Counted from the stretch's first letter, positions 7,418 to 14,906 are shown. The stretch: 16,811 nucleotides of DNA from an uncultured bacterium (GCA_905214315.1 CAJMLN010000041.1:1-16811); one strand, 5' to 3'. The notes: a model not told the origin generated them from the sequence alone. Numbers and translations: made by a program.

Positions 7418-7457
7418 AAAGGCATACCGCGCGTAAAAAGCGGTATGCCTTTTTTTG
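7418..7457. terminator. Bidirectional terminator between trmB and a lipoprotein gene
   Basis: A perfect 13-bp stem (7418-7430 and 7440-7452) with a 9-nt loop is followed by a T run to 7456 on the plus strand. On the minus strand the complementary A-rich flank (7411-7420) gives a T tract as well. It lies 46 nt after trmB and only 5 nt beyond the stop of the minus-strand gene, so it serves both. Confidence 0.88.
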
Positions 7458-7461
7458 CAAT

Positions 7462-8187
7462 TCAGCTCTCTTCTAAAAGATACGGCCGGATATTGCAGGC
7501 GTTTTCCAAAAAGGAATCGTCCACCCAGTTCGGCACATAGACGGTAAAGCAATAATCATCCTTTACAAAATAAAATTTCACACCCTTATAGGCGCCCTCT
7601 TCAGTCAGAATGTCACGCCTGGCGGCGGGCAGGCCGTAGAGCTGAATCTCTTCGTAGGAGGCGCCGGAATGTCCTGCAATATAGCGGACAAACGTCTGCG
7701 CCATTTCCTGCGCGTCGGTAAAATTTGATATCTTATAATATCGATTCCAATCAATGCTCAGCCCTTCGTTGAAATAGATATCGGGATTCGCCGTTTGGGG
7801 AACATAGCGGATATGTACATATCCTTCCCGGATCGTGACCCGATCGAATACTACGCCTTCGGGCAGGGATGAGAACTCGGGGATAAAATTCAGCAGGTCC
7901 AGGCGGTACCAGGAATCGATGGTGTTTTGATTTTCTGCCAAAGCCTTTGCCTCGCTTACCGCCTGCCGCAGGGAAGAAAGACTTTTAAATTCGGCCGGAT
8001 TGCGGCAGGCCGCCAACCCTTTTTCAGCATATTCCGCGGCAATTTCCAGGTTTTTATCAATGTAATCGTGTGCCGTATCTGTTTGTTTCTCCGGGGGAAA
8101 GGCCGCGGCTGTGCTGTCTTTGCCGCCGCACCCGGAGGTTACAAGCGCCAGCAAAAGGATAAAAGCTGTTATGCCTGTTTTTTTCAT
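7462..8187 (-). CDS. Lipoprotein of unknown function
   Basis: The product is a 241-aa predicted lipoprotein. The start at 8187 is chosen because an AGGGGG-type ribosome binding site precedes it and the protein then opens with a lipoprotein signal, lipobox TSGC (Cys20) followed by GGKDS. Residues about 30-85 look helical (YIDKNLEIAAEYAEKGLAA). The rest is mixed alpha/beta with many aromatic residues (GYVHIRYVPQ, DWNRYYKISNF, VKFYFVKDDYCFTVYVPNW), suggesting a small extracytoplasmic binding or sensor domain. I do not recognise a family. It is monocistronic with a good promoter at 8237-8265, back to back with the glycosyltransferase/two-component operon. A functional link to that operon is possible but unsupported. 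Confidence 0.82.
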   Translation of the reverse strand: MKKTGITAFILLLALVTSGCGGKDSTAAAFPPEKQTDTAHDYIDKNLEIAAEYAEKGLAACRNPAEFKSLSSLRQAVSEAKALAENQNTIDSWYRLDLLNFIPEFSSLPEGVVFDRVTIREGYVHIRYVPQTANPDIYFNEGLSIDWNRYYKISNFTDAQEMAQTFVRYIAGHSGASYEEIQLYGLPAARRDILTEEGAYKGVKFYFVKDDYCFTVYVPNWVDDSFLENACNIRPYLLEES

Positions 8188-8236
8188 ACCGTATCGCCCC
8201 CTTTTTACATCAGAAAGAATGATATTCTTTGCTTTT

Positions 8237-8265
8237 ATTATATTCCTTTCTGTTTTAAATTTCAA
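8237..8265 (-). promoter_or_regulatory. Promoter of the lipoprotein gene
   Basis: Read on the minus strand, TTGAAA (8260-8265) and TATAAT (8237-8242) are 17 nt apart. Transcription would begin near 8230 with a leader of about 43 nt. Its -35 box lies only 8 nt from the -35 box of the divergent promoter at 8274-8302. Confidence 0.72.
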
Positions 8266-8273
8266 GCCTTTGC

Positions 8274-8302
8274 TTGCAGATTTTACGGGAATTTGCTATA
8301 AT
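8274..8302 (+). promoter_or_regulatory. Promoter of the glycosyltransferase/two-component operon
   Basis: TTGCAG (8274-8279) and a consensus TATAAT (8297-8302) are separated by 17 nt, with an extended TGC before the -10 box. The resulting leader would be about 110 nt. A weaker second candidate (TTGATA 8355-8360 with TTTATA 8379-8384, 18-nt spacer) lies closer to the gene. Confidence 0.62.
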
Positions 8303-8417
8303 TTTTATAAATCCGGCGGCGCCTTTGCCGCGTAAATTAAAATTTTATGGGAACTTGATAAAAAGTTGATATTTCCGTTTTATACTCATGGTGTATTTGA
8401 AGCAAGGAGGGTATACG

Positions 8418-9671
8418 ATGGGAATAACGGAAATACTAAAAATTACAGGGATCGTGCTGAGCGCGTTGCTTTCGGTATGCTATCTGTACCAGGTGGTGTA
8501 TCTGTTTGTACCGTTTTTTAAAAAGGAGAAGACGTTTGCCTGTACCAAACAGCATAAATTTGCATTTTTAATTGCGGCCAGAAACGAAGAAGAGGTCCTG
8601 CCGCACCTGCTGGATTCTATCCGCGCGCAGGATTACCCGGCAGAACTTTTAACGGTGTTTGTGGTGGCCGACAACTGTACGGACCGTACCTTTGAAGCGG
8701 CCGCGGAAGCCGGTGCGGCCGTCTACCGCCGGGAAAACAAGGAGCAGGTAGGCAAGGGCTATGCGCTGAACTTTTTGCTGGAGCAGATTGAACGCGACTA
8801 TGGCTGTGACAGCTTTGACGGCTTTTTCGTCTTTGACGCCGATAACCTGCTGGCGCCGGACTATGTGACAAAAATGAATCAGTGCTTCGGCGGCGGATAT
8901 GAGATTGTGGCCAGCTGCCGCAATTCCAAAAACTTTTGCGATAATTGGATCGCCAGCGGCAACGCACTGTGGTTTTTGCATGAATCCATCCATCTGAACC
9001 GGTCCAGAATGCTGCTGGGTACCAGCTGCGCGGTTTCGGGCACGGGCTTTCTGTTCAGCCGCGGTGTGCTCCGCCGCCAAAATGGATGGAATTTCTTTCT
9101 CTTAACCGAGGATATTGAATTTACCACCGATAACATCATTCACGGGCAAAAAATCGGCTACTGCCACGGTGCGATGTTTTACGACGAGCAGCCCACGTCC
9201 TTTGCCCAGTCGTTCCGCCAGCGGGCGCGCTGGCTCAAGGGCGGCATCCAGGTGTATTTGAAATACGGCCGCCGGCTGAGCAGAGGCGTGCTTAAAAACC
9301 GTGGAAATCGCTTTGCCTGCTTTGAAATGAGCTCGATTTCCCTGCCGGGATACGGCGCTTCGGCGGCGGTGATGTTCTTTAATTTCATCATCGGTGCGCT
9401 GTGCTACGGCGATCAGGGATTTTGGCTGATTCTTTTGGGTTCGTTTGTCAGCAGTTACCTTTCCATGTTTGCCATCGGCACGCTGACGATGCTTGCCCAG
9501 TGGAAGAAAATTTATGCCGCGCCGGGAAAGAAAATAGCGCACTTGTTTACCTTTCCGCTGTTTATGATGACTTATGTTCCCGTGGCTGTTTACGCGCTGT
9601 TTGGCAAAATTGAATGGAAGCCCATCCGGCACAGCCGCGCGGTGCCGCTTTCCTCGGTTTCCCGGCAATAA
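8418..9671 (+). CDS. Membrane-bound family 2 glycosyltransferase
   Basis: The product is a 417-aa glycosyltransferase that would move a sugar from a nucleotide donor at the cytoplasmic face of the membrane. ATG 8418 has AAGGAGG 7 nt upstream. One N-terminal transmembrane segment (about residues 8-33) is followed by a GT-A domain with ADNCTD (Asp85), the metal-binding DAD (Asp140/Asp142), TEDIEF (Glu231-Asp232, catalytic base region) and QRARW (268-272, the QxxRW signature of processive or lipid-linked GT2 enzymes). Two or three C-terminal transmembrane segments follow (about 312-332, 336-360 and 376-396). This layout is shared with cellulose/hyaluronan-synthase-like and glycolipid-forming GT2 enzymes; the product is unknown. 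It is the first gene of an operon, with the response regulator 18 nt downstream, suggesting a sensed cell-envelope modification. Confidence 0.88.
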   Translation: MGITEILKITGIVLSALLSVCYLYQVVYLFVPFFKKEKTFACTKQHKFAFLIAARNEEEVLPHLLDSIRAQDYPAELLTVFVVADNCTDRTFEAAAEAGAAVYRRENKEQVGKGYALNFLLEQIERDYGCDSFDGFFVFDADNLLAPDYVTKMNQCFGGGYEIVASCRNSKNFCDNWIASGNALWFLHESIHLNRSRMLLGTSCAVSGTGFLFSRGVLRRQNGWNFFLLTEDIEFTTDNIIHGQKIGYCHGAMFYDEQPTSFAQSFRQRARWLKGGIQVYLKYGRRLSRGVLKNRGNRFACFEMSSISLPGYGASAAVMFFNFIIGALCYGDQGFWLILLGSFVSSYLSMFAIGTLTMLAQWKKIYAAPGKKIAHLFTFPLFMMTYVPVAVYALFGKIEWKPIRHSRAVPLSSVSRQ

Positions 9672-9689
9672 TATTTTAAGGAGGCTGCC

Positions 9690-10358
9690 ATGCGGATTCT
9701 GATATGTGACGATGAAAAAGATATCACCGATATGCTGGAGCGGTATTTTGTAAAAAAGGGCTATGAAGTGCTTACCGCCAACAGCGGCGAGGCGGCCGTC
9801 AAAAAGGCGGAAAAAAATCCGGATATCATCCTGCTTGATATCAATATGCCGGATATCGACGGCCTGAACGTATGCAGACGGATCCGTGATTTTGTTTCCT
9901 GCCCGATTCTCTTCCTTACGGCAAGAGTAGAAGAAAGCGATAAGCTGCAGGGCTTTGCCGCCGGCGGCGATGACTACGTGGTAAAGCCTTTTTCGTTGGG
10001 CGAGCTGGGCGCGCGGGTGGATGCGCATCTTCGGCGCGAACAGCGAAAGACCCAAAAGGCCGAGGTGCGGTTTGACGAGGACCTTGTTATCAATTATACC
10101 GAGCATACCGTTTGCTGCCGCGGGCAGGAAATCGGCTTTGTGAAAAAAGAATTTGCAATTATCGAATTTTTATCCCAGCATCCGGGACAGATTTTTGACC
10201 GGGAACAAATCTATGAAAAGGTCTGGAGCCTTGACGGCGAAGGAGACAATACCGTGGTTACCGAGCATATTCGCCGCATCCGCGCCAAATTTGCAGCTAT
10301 CGGCGCCAAGGCCTATATCGGAACCGTATGGGGGTGCGGCTATAAATGGGAAAAATAA
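9690..10358 (+). CDS. OmpR/PhoB-family response regulator
   Basis: The product is a 222-aa DNA-binding response regulator. The receiver domain (residues 1-115) has the acidic pair D7/D8, the phosphoacceptor D50 in LLDINMPDIDG, T77 in FLTAR, and K99 in VVKPFS, so it looks fully active. The C-terminal winged helix (about 125-222) contains KKEFAIIEFLSQHPGQIF, VVTEHIRRIRAKF and a final GCGYKW. AAGGAGG at 9678-9684 and ATG 9690 set the start. The 3' end overlaps the kinase gene by 13 nt, so the two are translationally coupled. Its target is not shown by the sequence; the linked glycosyltransferase promoter is an obvious candidate. Confidence 0.93.
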   Translation: MRILICDDEKDITDMLERYFVKKGYEVLTANSGEAAVKKAEKNPDIILLDINMPDIDGLNVCRRIRDFVSCPILFLTARVEESDKLQGFAAGGDDYVVKPFSLGELGARVDAHLRREQRKTQKAEVRFDEDLVINYTEHTVCCRGQEIGFVKKEFAIIEFLSQHPGQIFDREQIYEKVWSLDGEGDNTVVTEHIRRIRAKFAAIGAKAYIGTVWGCGYKWEK

Positions 10359-11641
10359 AACATCTGCGAGAATTTTCCTTTAAGGCGGCGTTTGCCGTAT
10401 ACTTTGCCGTAGCCATGATCTGTGCCACCGCGGCGGTTTATTCGCTCAGGCTTGCCTCGGATATGATACGGGGCAATATTGAATGGAAATATGAAGCCCT
10501 TTCGGCGCGCTACGCCATGCCTGCGGGCGGGTCCGCCGATACCGTATATGGCAATAATTATGCCAGCTTTATTCTGCGTGATGCTGACGGCAGCGTTACC
10601 GACCGGTTCTCCTATTCCTATTCGGAAGCGAAGCTGACAACCAAATTGGGCGCGGGCGGACAGGTGGAATTCTTTGAGCTTTCTCCGCTGTACTCGGCAA
10701 AGGATCGGTTCGTGTACGGCTTCTGGGGAGCATTTTCCTTTGCCGTTATTCCTGTGGCCTATGGCGTGGGAACGATTCTCTGCGCCGTTGTATTTTATAA
10801 TACCAAATTAAAAAAGCCGCTGCTTTTGCTGACGCAGGCGTATACGAAGGTAGCGGAAAATGACCTGAATTTTAAACTGGTGTACAACAGCGGGGATGAA
10901 ATGGGGCGGCTTTGCGCCGCCTTTGAAAATATGCGGGCGGCCCTGGAGGCCAATAATGTTGAAATGTGGCGGCAGATGGATGAGCGCAAGCGCCTGAACG
11001 CCGCGTTTTCACATGACCTGCGCACGCCGCTTACGGTTTTGAAGGGTCGGATGGAAATGCTGAAGAGCTCTGTGGCCGAGGGCCTTTATACGGAGGCGGA
11101 GCTTACCGCCGAGCTGGAAATTATCAGTGCAAATATTACCCGGCTGGAAAATTATGCAGAGGCCATGAGCAGTCTGCAGCGGCTGGAGGATATTCCCATC
11201 CGCCGTACCGCCGTACCATTTGCCGAAATGGCGGCCGGCCTGAAGGATACCGCAGAGATCCTGCTGGGCGAAAAATGTGTGTTTTCGGCCGAAGCCGCGG
11301 ACAAGCCACTGCTTTTGGACATGGAAACGGCTTCGCTGGTCTATGAAAATCTGCTTTCCAACGCCCGGCGTTTTGCGCGGAGCCGGGTGGAGATTCGCAT
11401 TTTTTTATCGGGGAATCTGCTGCTGTTCTCTGTTAGCGATGACGGACCTGGATTTTCCTCCGAAGCGCTGAAAAGAGCCACGGAACCGTTCTTCCGGGGG
11501 GAAAAAGCGTCCGGCGGTCTGCATATGGGGCTGGGACTGAACATCTGCAAGATTCTGTGCCGGCGGCACGGCGGCGATATTACGGTAGCCAACCGTGCAC
11601 AGGGCGGCGCGGAGGTAACGGCCGGCTTTGCGGTTTTGTAA
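10346..11641 (+). CDS. Sensor histidine kinase
   Basis: The product is a 431-aa membrane histidine kinase, partner of the overlapping response regulator. Transmembrane helix 1 is about residues 13-33. A short extracellular sensor of about 90 residues follows, then helix 2 (about 128-151), a HAMP-like linker (about 155-205, with DEMGRLCAAFENM), and the dimerisation/phosphoacceptor motif AFSHDLRTPLT with His223. The ATP-binding domain has the N box ENLLSNARRF (Asn339), the G1 box SDDGPGF (365-370) and the G2 region MGLGLNICK. The architecture is like small Firmicutes kinases near antimicrobial-peptide or cell-wall stress systems. The ligand is unknown. The start at 10346 lies inside the response regulator gene, giving a 13-nt overlap. 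Confidence 0.92.
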   Translation: MGKIKHLREFSFKAAFAVYFAVAMICATAAVYSLRLASDMIRGNIEWKYEALSARYAMPAGGSADTVYGNNYASFILRDADGSVTDRFSYSYSEAKLTTKLGAGGQVEFFELSPLYSAKDRFVYGFWGAFSFAVIPVAYGVGTILCAVVFYNTKLKKPLLLLTQAYTKVAENDLNFKLVYNSGDEMGRLCAAFENMRAALEANNVEMWRQMDERKRLNAAFSHDLRTPLTVLKGRMEMLKSSVAEGLYTEAELTAELEIISANITRLENYAEAMSSLQRLEDIPIRRTAVPFAEMAAGLKDTAEILLGEKCVFSAEAADKPLLLDMETASLVYENLLSNARRFARSRVEIRIFLSGNLLLFSVSDDGPGFSSEALKRATEPFFRGEKASGGLHMGLGLNICKILCRRHGGDITVANRAQGGAEVTAGFAVL

Positions 11642-11802
11642 AAAGACGGAATACGCCCCGGCATGGATAAGGGCAAAAAGGAAATGTGAGGCCTGAAGGC
11701 TTTTCCCGTATCGGTGTTTTTGCCGGAGCGGGAAGAAAGGCTCCGCCCTGCGGAAGCCTGTTAAGCCGTATTCATTTGGAAAGTGAAGGAAGGAGCGGGT
11801 TT

Positions 11803-12086
11803 ATGCGGACCGTTTTTAAGAATAAATTGTAGAGCTATTTGGGCATTGCTTTTTTGGGGATATCCGCCGGATTACTCGTTGATTTCTTCAGCGGCTTTCC
11901 TGCCGATACGCTCTGGGATTTTCCTATTTCAGCAGCTTCACATGAAGGTGGATTTTTACAACCTCGCTGATCGTGTTGTTCAGCGAAAAACGCATGGTTG
12001 TGGTAATCAATGCGGGGATACCGGTCACGGATATCTTGCGAGCTATAAGAGCGTTTCATAGCCTATATACGCCAAATCATCGCTGA
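11803..12086 (+). pseudogene. Decayed small membrane-protein gene
   Basis: ATG 11803 follows AGGAG by 7 nt, but the frame hits TAG at 11830-11832 after nine codons. Beyond it the same frame reads a hydrophobic stretch, SYLGIAFLGISAGLLVDFF to TLWDF, near 11918. Coding potential then shifts by one frame to SYFSSFT and, after a TGA at 11943-11945, WIFTTSLIVLFSEKR...VINAG, ending at a stop at 12084-12086. Together the pieces read as one small membrane protein with two transmembrane segments around a WDF...FSSF...WIFTTS core, a pattern I recall from short uncharacterised Firmicutes membrane proteins. Two nonsense codons and one frameshift make function unlikely. The 5' ribosome binding site is intact, so decay may be recent. 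Confidence 0.6.
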
Positions 12087-12246
12087 AATGCTTTCGGCAG
12101 AATGTTATATAGATATTCCGCTTTCTTCTGTTGGCTCTTGTCCTGTGACAGAGCTATGCCATAAAAAGTGTAAATATGTGCATATTTGCATTATTTTTCA
12201 ATCTGTTCAATACGATGTAAGCATATCTCCCAATAAGGTTTAGGAG
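12087..12246. other. Unassigned stretch before the MarR promoter
   Basis: A plus-strand frame with no stop runs from about 12050 to the TAG near 12240 (translation includes IRQIIAEMLSAECYIDIP), but it has no start or ribosome binding site. The minus strand also has a short helical-looking open frame (DKSQQKKAEYLYNILPKAF). Neither is recognisable. A perfect 7-bp inverted repeat with a 2-nt centre (AAATATG/CATATTT) lies at 12172-12187. The stretch may be remnant DNA at the left edge of the following cassette. Confidence 0.3.
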
Positions 12247-12275
12247 TTGACATGGAATAAAAATTATGCTATACT
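12247..12275 (+). promoter_or_regulatory. Strong promoter of the MarR/nitroreductase/radical SAM operon
   Basis: A consensus TTGACA (12247-12252) and TATACT (12270-12275) are separated by 17 nt, with an extended TGC directly before the -10 box. Such a strong core promoter normally needs a repressor, consistent with the palindrome immediately downstream. Confidence 0.85.
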
Positions 12276-12281
12276 TTTTAA

Positions 12282-12295
12282 GTCAATAAATTGAC
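12282..12295. promoter_or_regulatory. Palindromic operator, probable MarR site
   Basis: GTCAAT and ATTGAC flank a 2-nt AA centre, a perfect inverted repeat beginning 7 nt after the -10 box and so covering the expected transcription start. MarR proteins commonly autorepress from such sites. A second partial half-site (AGACT near 12307-12311) could extend it. Binding by the MarR-family protein encoded next is inferred. Confidence 0.6.
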
Positions 12296-12325
12296 CGTAA
12301 ATAAATAGACTAAGGACGGTGCGTT

Positions 12326-12778
12326 ATGACCAAGGAAGATAAGAAAAACGCATATCTGTATTGTAAATTCAGAGACGAGCAGTTTGCCCTATATGACGAA
12401 TACGCCAAACGCCACGGGATGCTGATGAAAACACTGTTGGTTGTCAATGCCCTCTTTTATGCAAAGGATGGAATGACCCAGACCGAGATATGTGGACGAA
12501 CCTTTCAGTCAAAGCAAACCGTGAACCTAATCATCAAAAATCTTTTAGCAGATCGCTATGTTACCGTTACGGAAATGCCGGAGAATAGGCGAAATAAAAA
12601 CGTAAGGCTGACAGAGGCAGGCCGGGCGCATTGCGAAAAGGTGGTTCGTCATATCACATGGGCGGAGGACACGGCGATGTCAATGTTTACCGCGGAGGAA
12701 CAAAAACAGCTTATTGATTTGTCAAGGACATTTACCAAAAACCTTACCATGCTGGTAAATCAAGAAACGGAGGATTGA
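12326..12778 (+). CDS. MarR-family regulator of a radical SAM mobile-pair type cassette
   Basis: The product is a 150-aa winged-helix dimeric repressor. The DNA-binding region is about residues 50-97, with MTQTEICGRTFQSKQTVNLII as helix-turn-helix and PENRRNKNVRLTEAGR as wing. The N-terminus (KEDKKNAYLYCKFRDEQFALYDEYAKRHGM) is very like what I recall for the regulator annotated with the 'radical SAM mobile pair' system. ATG 12326 has AAGGA about 9 nt upstream. Its stop lies 2 nt before the first nitroreductase start, so it heads the operon and probably represses it from the palindrome at 12282-12295. The inducer is unknown, perhaps a toxic aromatic or nitro compound or the substrate of the MFS exporter. 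Confidence 0.9.
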   Translation: MTKEDKKNAYLYCKFRDEQFALYDEYAKRHGMLMKTLLVVNALFYAKDGMTQTEICGRTFQSKQTVNLIIKNLLADRYVTVTEMPENRRNKNVRLTEAGRAHCEKVVRHITWAEDTAMSMFTAEEQKQLIDLSRTFTKNLTMLVNQETED

Positions 12779-12780
12779 AA

Positions 12781-13380
12781 ATGGAATTTTACGATGTAAT
12801 CAACAAGAGAAGAAGTATTCGCCAATTTGAAGATAAAGAAATCCCGCGCGAGATATTGGAACGGATTTTGGATGCAGGACTGAAAGCGCCTTCTTCCAAT
12901 CATCAAAGAAGATGGGAACTGGTGACACTGACAGACAAGACTATCATAATGGAGCTGGCGAAATTTGTTCGTCCTTATCCCTGCCGGATTCAGGAACCTA
13001 AAACTCCACAGCAGGAAATGTTTAAGATTGCTTATCCGCGTCAGCGCAGCATGATCGAAGAATCCGCTTGCGTAATCCTGCCCTATTTCAAACAGAAATA
13101 CACCTTTGACAATGACAAAAACGGCTACGGCCTGATGGATTACGGTGCAGCATGGGCGCTGGTGGAAAACATGCTTCTGGCAGCGACCGCTGAAGGATTA
13201 GGCTCTGTCGTACATATTCCCGTCAAAAAGGAGCCGGAACAGATCAAAGCATTTATGAAGATTCCCGAAAGCTATTATCTTCCTGCTATGGTAATTTTCG
13301 GTTATCCGGCAAAGGATGCGCTGCTGCCTTCACAGGTTAAAGCAACGGTAGAAAACAAAGTGCACTGGAACAAGTGGTAA
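12781..13380 (+). CDS. Nitroreductase-family flavoprotein, paralogue 1
   Basis: The product is a 199-aa FMN-dependent nitroreductase-like oxidoreductase, cytosolic and likely dimeric. The N-terminal FMN-binding segment RRSIRQFEDKEIP is followed by LDAGLKAPSSNHQRRW, matching the family APSxxNxQxW motif. The C-terminal half has the helix ALVENMLLAATAEGLGS and a GYPAK turn typical of the fold. ATG 12781 is preferred (GGAGG at 12769-12773, 7-nt spacer); a TTG at 12775 overlapping the MarR stop is possible. It aligns along its whole length with the next gene, including the MEFxxVINxR start and a C-terminal Trp. The substrate is not evident; the family reduces nitroaromatics, quinones or flavins, or acts on specialised substrates. 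Confidence 0.88.
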   Translation: MEFYDVINKRRSIRQFEDKEIPREILERILDAGLKAPSSNHQRRWELVTLTDKTIIMELAKFVRPYPCRIQEPKTPQQEMFKIAYPRQRSMIEESACVILPYFKQKYTFDNDKNGYGLMDYGAAWALVENMLLAATAEGLGSVVHIPVKKEPEQIKAFMKIPESYYLPAMVIFGYPAKDALLPSQVKATVENKVHWNKW

Positions 13381-13404
13381 TTTGGCAAAAGGAAATGTAA
13401 AACA

Positions 13405-14016
13405 ATGGAGTTTCATAAAGTTATCAATCAAAGAAAAACCAGCCGGGAATGGACGGACAGAGAGGTTGATTTTGAAGCAATCAAAAGAATCCTCGAGGCT
13501 GGGATGAAGGCTCCCTCTTGGGATCACTACCGAAGCTGGCAGTTTATTGTCCTGCATGAACACGAGGATAAGGAGCGGGCTTTTGCCTATGCAAAAGCCG
13601 TTGCCAAGCGGTATGTGGACAGCAACCGTACCTATGTACGCCCAAATTTGGCGCAGAAGATGTACGCCTACGCCATGCCACGGCAATATACCATGTTGGT
13701 TGATTGCCCTTATGTGATTGTTCCACTGTTCAGGTGCACCGGACTCAATGCTGAATGGGTGAGCAAACTCAATCCGCTTACTACCGCATGGTGTGTTGCG
13801 GAGAATATCATGCTGGCCGTTATCAACGAGGGGCTTGGCTACTCACTGCGTATACCACTAAACAGAGAACACGACGTTGTGCTGAAAACGCTGGGTGTGC
13901 CGCAGGGATGGATGACTCCATGCTTTATCGGCGTTGGCTATCCCAAAGAAGACGAGTTGGTTTTGGAGCAATATGACACCAAGCCGGACGGTCATATCCA
14001 TATGGGAGGCTGGTGA
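13405..14016 (+). CDS. Nitroreductase-family flavoprotein, paralogue 2
   Basis: The product is a 203-aa paralogue of the preceding protein. It shares MEFHKVINQRKTSREW, LEAGMKAPS, the AYAMPRQYTM segment (AYPRQRSM in paralogue 1), CVAENIMLAVINEGLG and a C-terminal Trp. The FMN-site motif is altered to APSWDHYRSWQF, where the Asn and Gln seen in many relatives (and in paralogue 1) are His and Arg, so flavin or substrate contacts may differ. AAGGA lies 11 nt before ATG 13405, and the gap from paralogue 1 is 24 nt. Since nitroreductases form dimers with active sites at the interface, a heterodimer of the two paralogues is plausible but unproved. Confidence 0.87.
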   Translation: MEFHKVINQRKTSREWTDREVDFEAIKRILEAGMKAPSWDHYRSWQFIVLHEHEDKERAFAYAKAVAKRYVDSNRTYVRPNLAQKMYAYAMPRQYTMLVDCPYVIVPLFRCTGLNAEWVSKLNPLTTAWCVAENIMLAVINEGLGYSLRIPLNREHDVVLKTLGVPQGWMTPCFIGVGYPKEDELVLEQYDTKPDGHIHMGGW

Positions 14017-14018
14017 GA

Positions 14019-14906
14019 ATGGGTTACCCGATTATTCAGGAGATGGAAGTCAAAAGCGTTTTCTCCAAATCAAATTTGCCGGTATGCGAATATTCGGTCA
14101 ATCCTTATGTGGGCTGCACACATGGTTGTAAATACTGCTATGCGTCCTTTATGAAACGGTTTACCGGTCATGCGGAGCCATGGGGAACCTTTTTGGATGT
14201 AAAGGTTTGGCCGGAGATCAAAAGCCCTCAAACATATGCGGGAAAAGAACTATTTATCGGTTCCGTTACAGACCCCTATCTGCCGCAGGAGGAACAATAC
14301 GGGCGTACACGCGCTTTGCTGGAGCAACTGCGGGGCAGCGGTACAAAGCTCAGTATCGCTACCAAAAGCGATCTGATCTTGCGCGATTTGGACTTGATAA
14401 AAACGTTTCCTGATGCTCGCGTTTCATGGTCTGTCAATACGCTGGATGAGGATTTCAAAAACGATATGGATAACGCTGTAAGCATTGAGCGTCGGCTTGC
14501 GGCAATGGAAACATTTTACCGCGCAGGGATTCGCACTACTTGCTTTGTATCTCCCATTTTTCCCGGTATTACGGATGTAGAGGCGATTATTCAGCGTGTG
14601 AAAAAACAATGTAATTTGATCTGGCTGGAAAATCTGAATCTACGCGGCAGCTACAAGACCGTGATTATGGAGTACATACAAAGAACTCGCCCGCATTTGC
14701 TGCCCCTATATCGGGAGATTTACGGCAACGGAAGCTGCAGCTATTGGGAACTGTTGGACCAAAAATTACAATCCTATGCCGATGAAATTGGTCTGGACTA
14801 TGTAACCAATGACGACAGCATGAGACGGCCATTTGATGCGCCGCCTGTGGTTGTGAATTATTTTTATCATGAAAAAATTAAGAAAAGTGCAAAGAGAGGA
14901 AAATAA
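14019..14906 (+). CDS. SplB-like radical SAM protein (mobile pair protein B type)
   Basis: The product is a 295-aa radical SAM enzyme of the spore-photolyase-like (COG1533) branch. It holds a 4Fe-4S cluster through the CxxxCxxC motif C33-C37-C40 within PYVGCTHGCKYCYASFMKRF. The rest of the barrel includes FIGSVTDPYLPQEEQYGRT, TKSDLILRDLDL, FVSPIFPGITD and LIWLENLNLRGSYK, and the end has DDSMRRPFDAPPVVVNYFYH. The overall text closely resembles what I recall as 'radical SAM mobile pair protein B'. ATG 14019 is preferred over the upstream GTG (14013) because GGGAGG at 14004-14009 is then 9 nt away; the preceding stop is 2 nt upstream. The reaction is unknown; it is not expected to repair spore DNA. 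The usual second radical SAM partner is missing here. Confidence 0.9.
   Translation: MGYPIIQEMEVKSVFSKSNLPVCEYSVNPYVGCTHGCKYCYASFMKRFTGHAEPWGTFLDVKVWPEIKSPQTYAGKELFIGSVTDPYLPQEEQYGRTRALLEQLRGSGTKLSIATKSDLILRDLDLIKTFPDARVSWSVNTLDEDFKNDMDNAVSIERRLAAMETFYRAGIRTTCFVSPIFPGITDVEAIIQRVKKQCNLIWLENLNLRGSYKTVIMEYIQRTRPHLLPLYREIYGNGSCSYWELLDQKLQSYADEIGLDYVTNDDSMRRPFDAPPVVVNYFYHEKIKKSAKRGK

Noticed and set aside
9102..10106. A 334-codon minus-strand open frame across the glycosyltransferase and response regulator genes
   Set aside because: Both genes on the plus strand have complete family motifs and ribosome binding sites. The antisense frame has basic, low-information sequence and spans the boundary of two genes.
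11783..12061. A 92-codon plus-strand open frame over the pseudogene
   Set aside because: It has no fitting ribosome binding site, and its translation is not protein-like (THGCGNQCGDTGHG). The hydrophobic coding signal lies in the other two frames.
14019..14906. Spore photoproduct lyase proper
   Set aside because: The fold and cysteine motif are SplB-like, but the protein sits in a MarR/nitroreductase operon and matches the mobile-pair B type. A DNA repair role is not supported.
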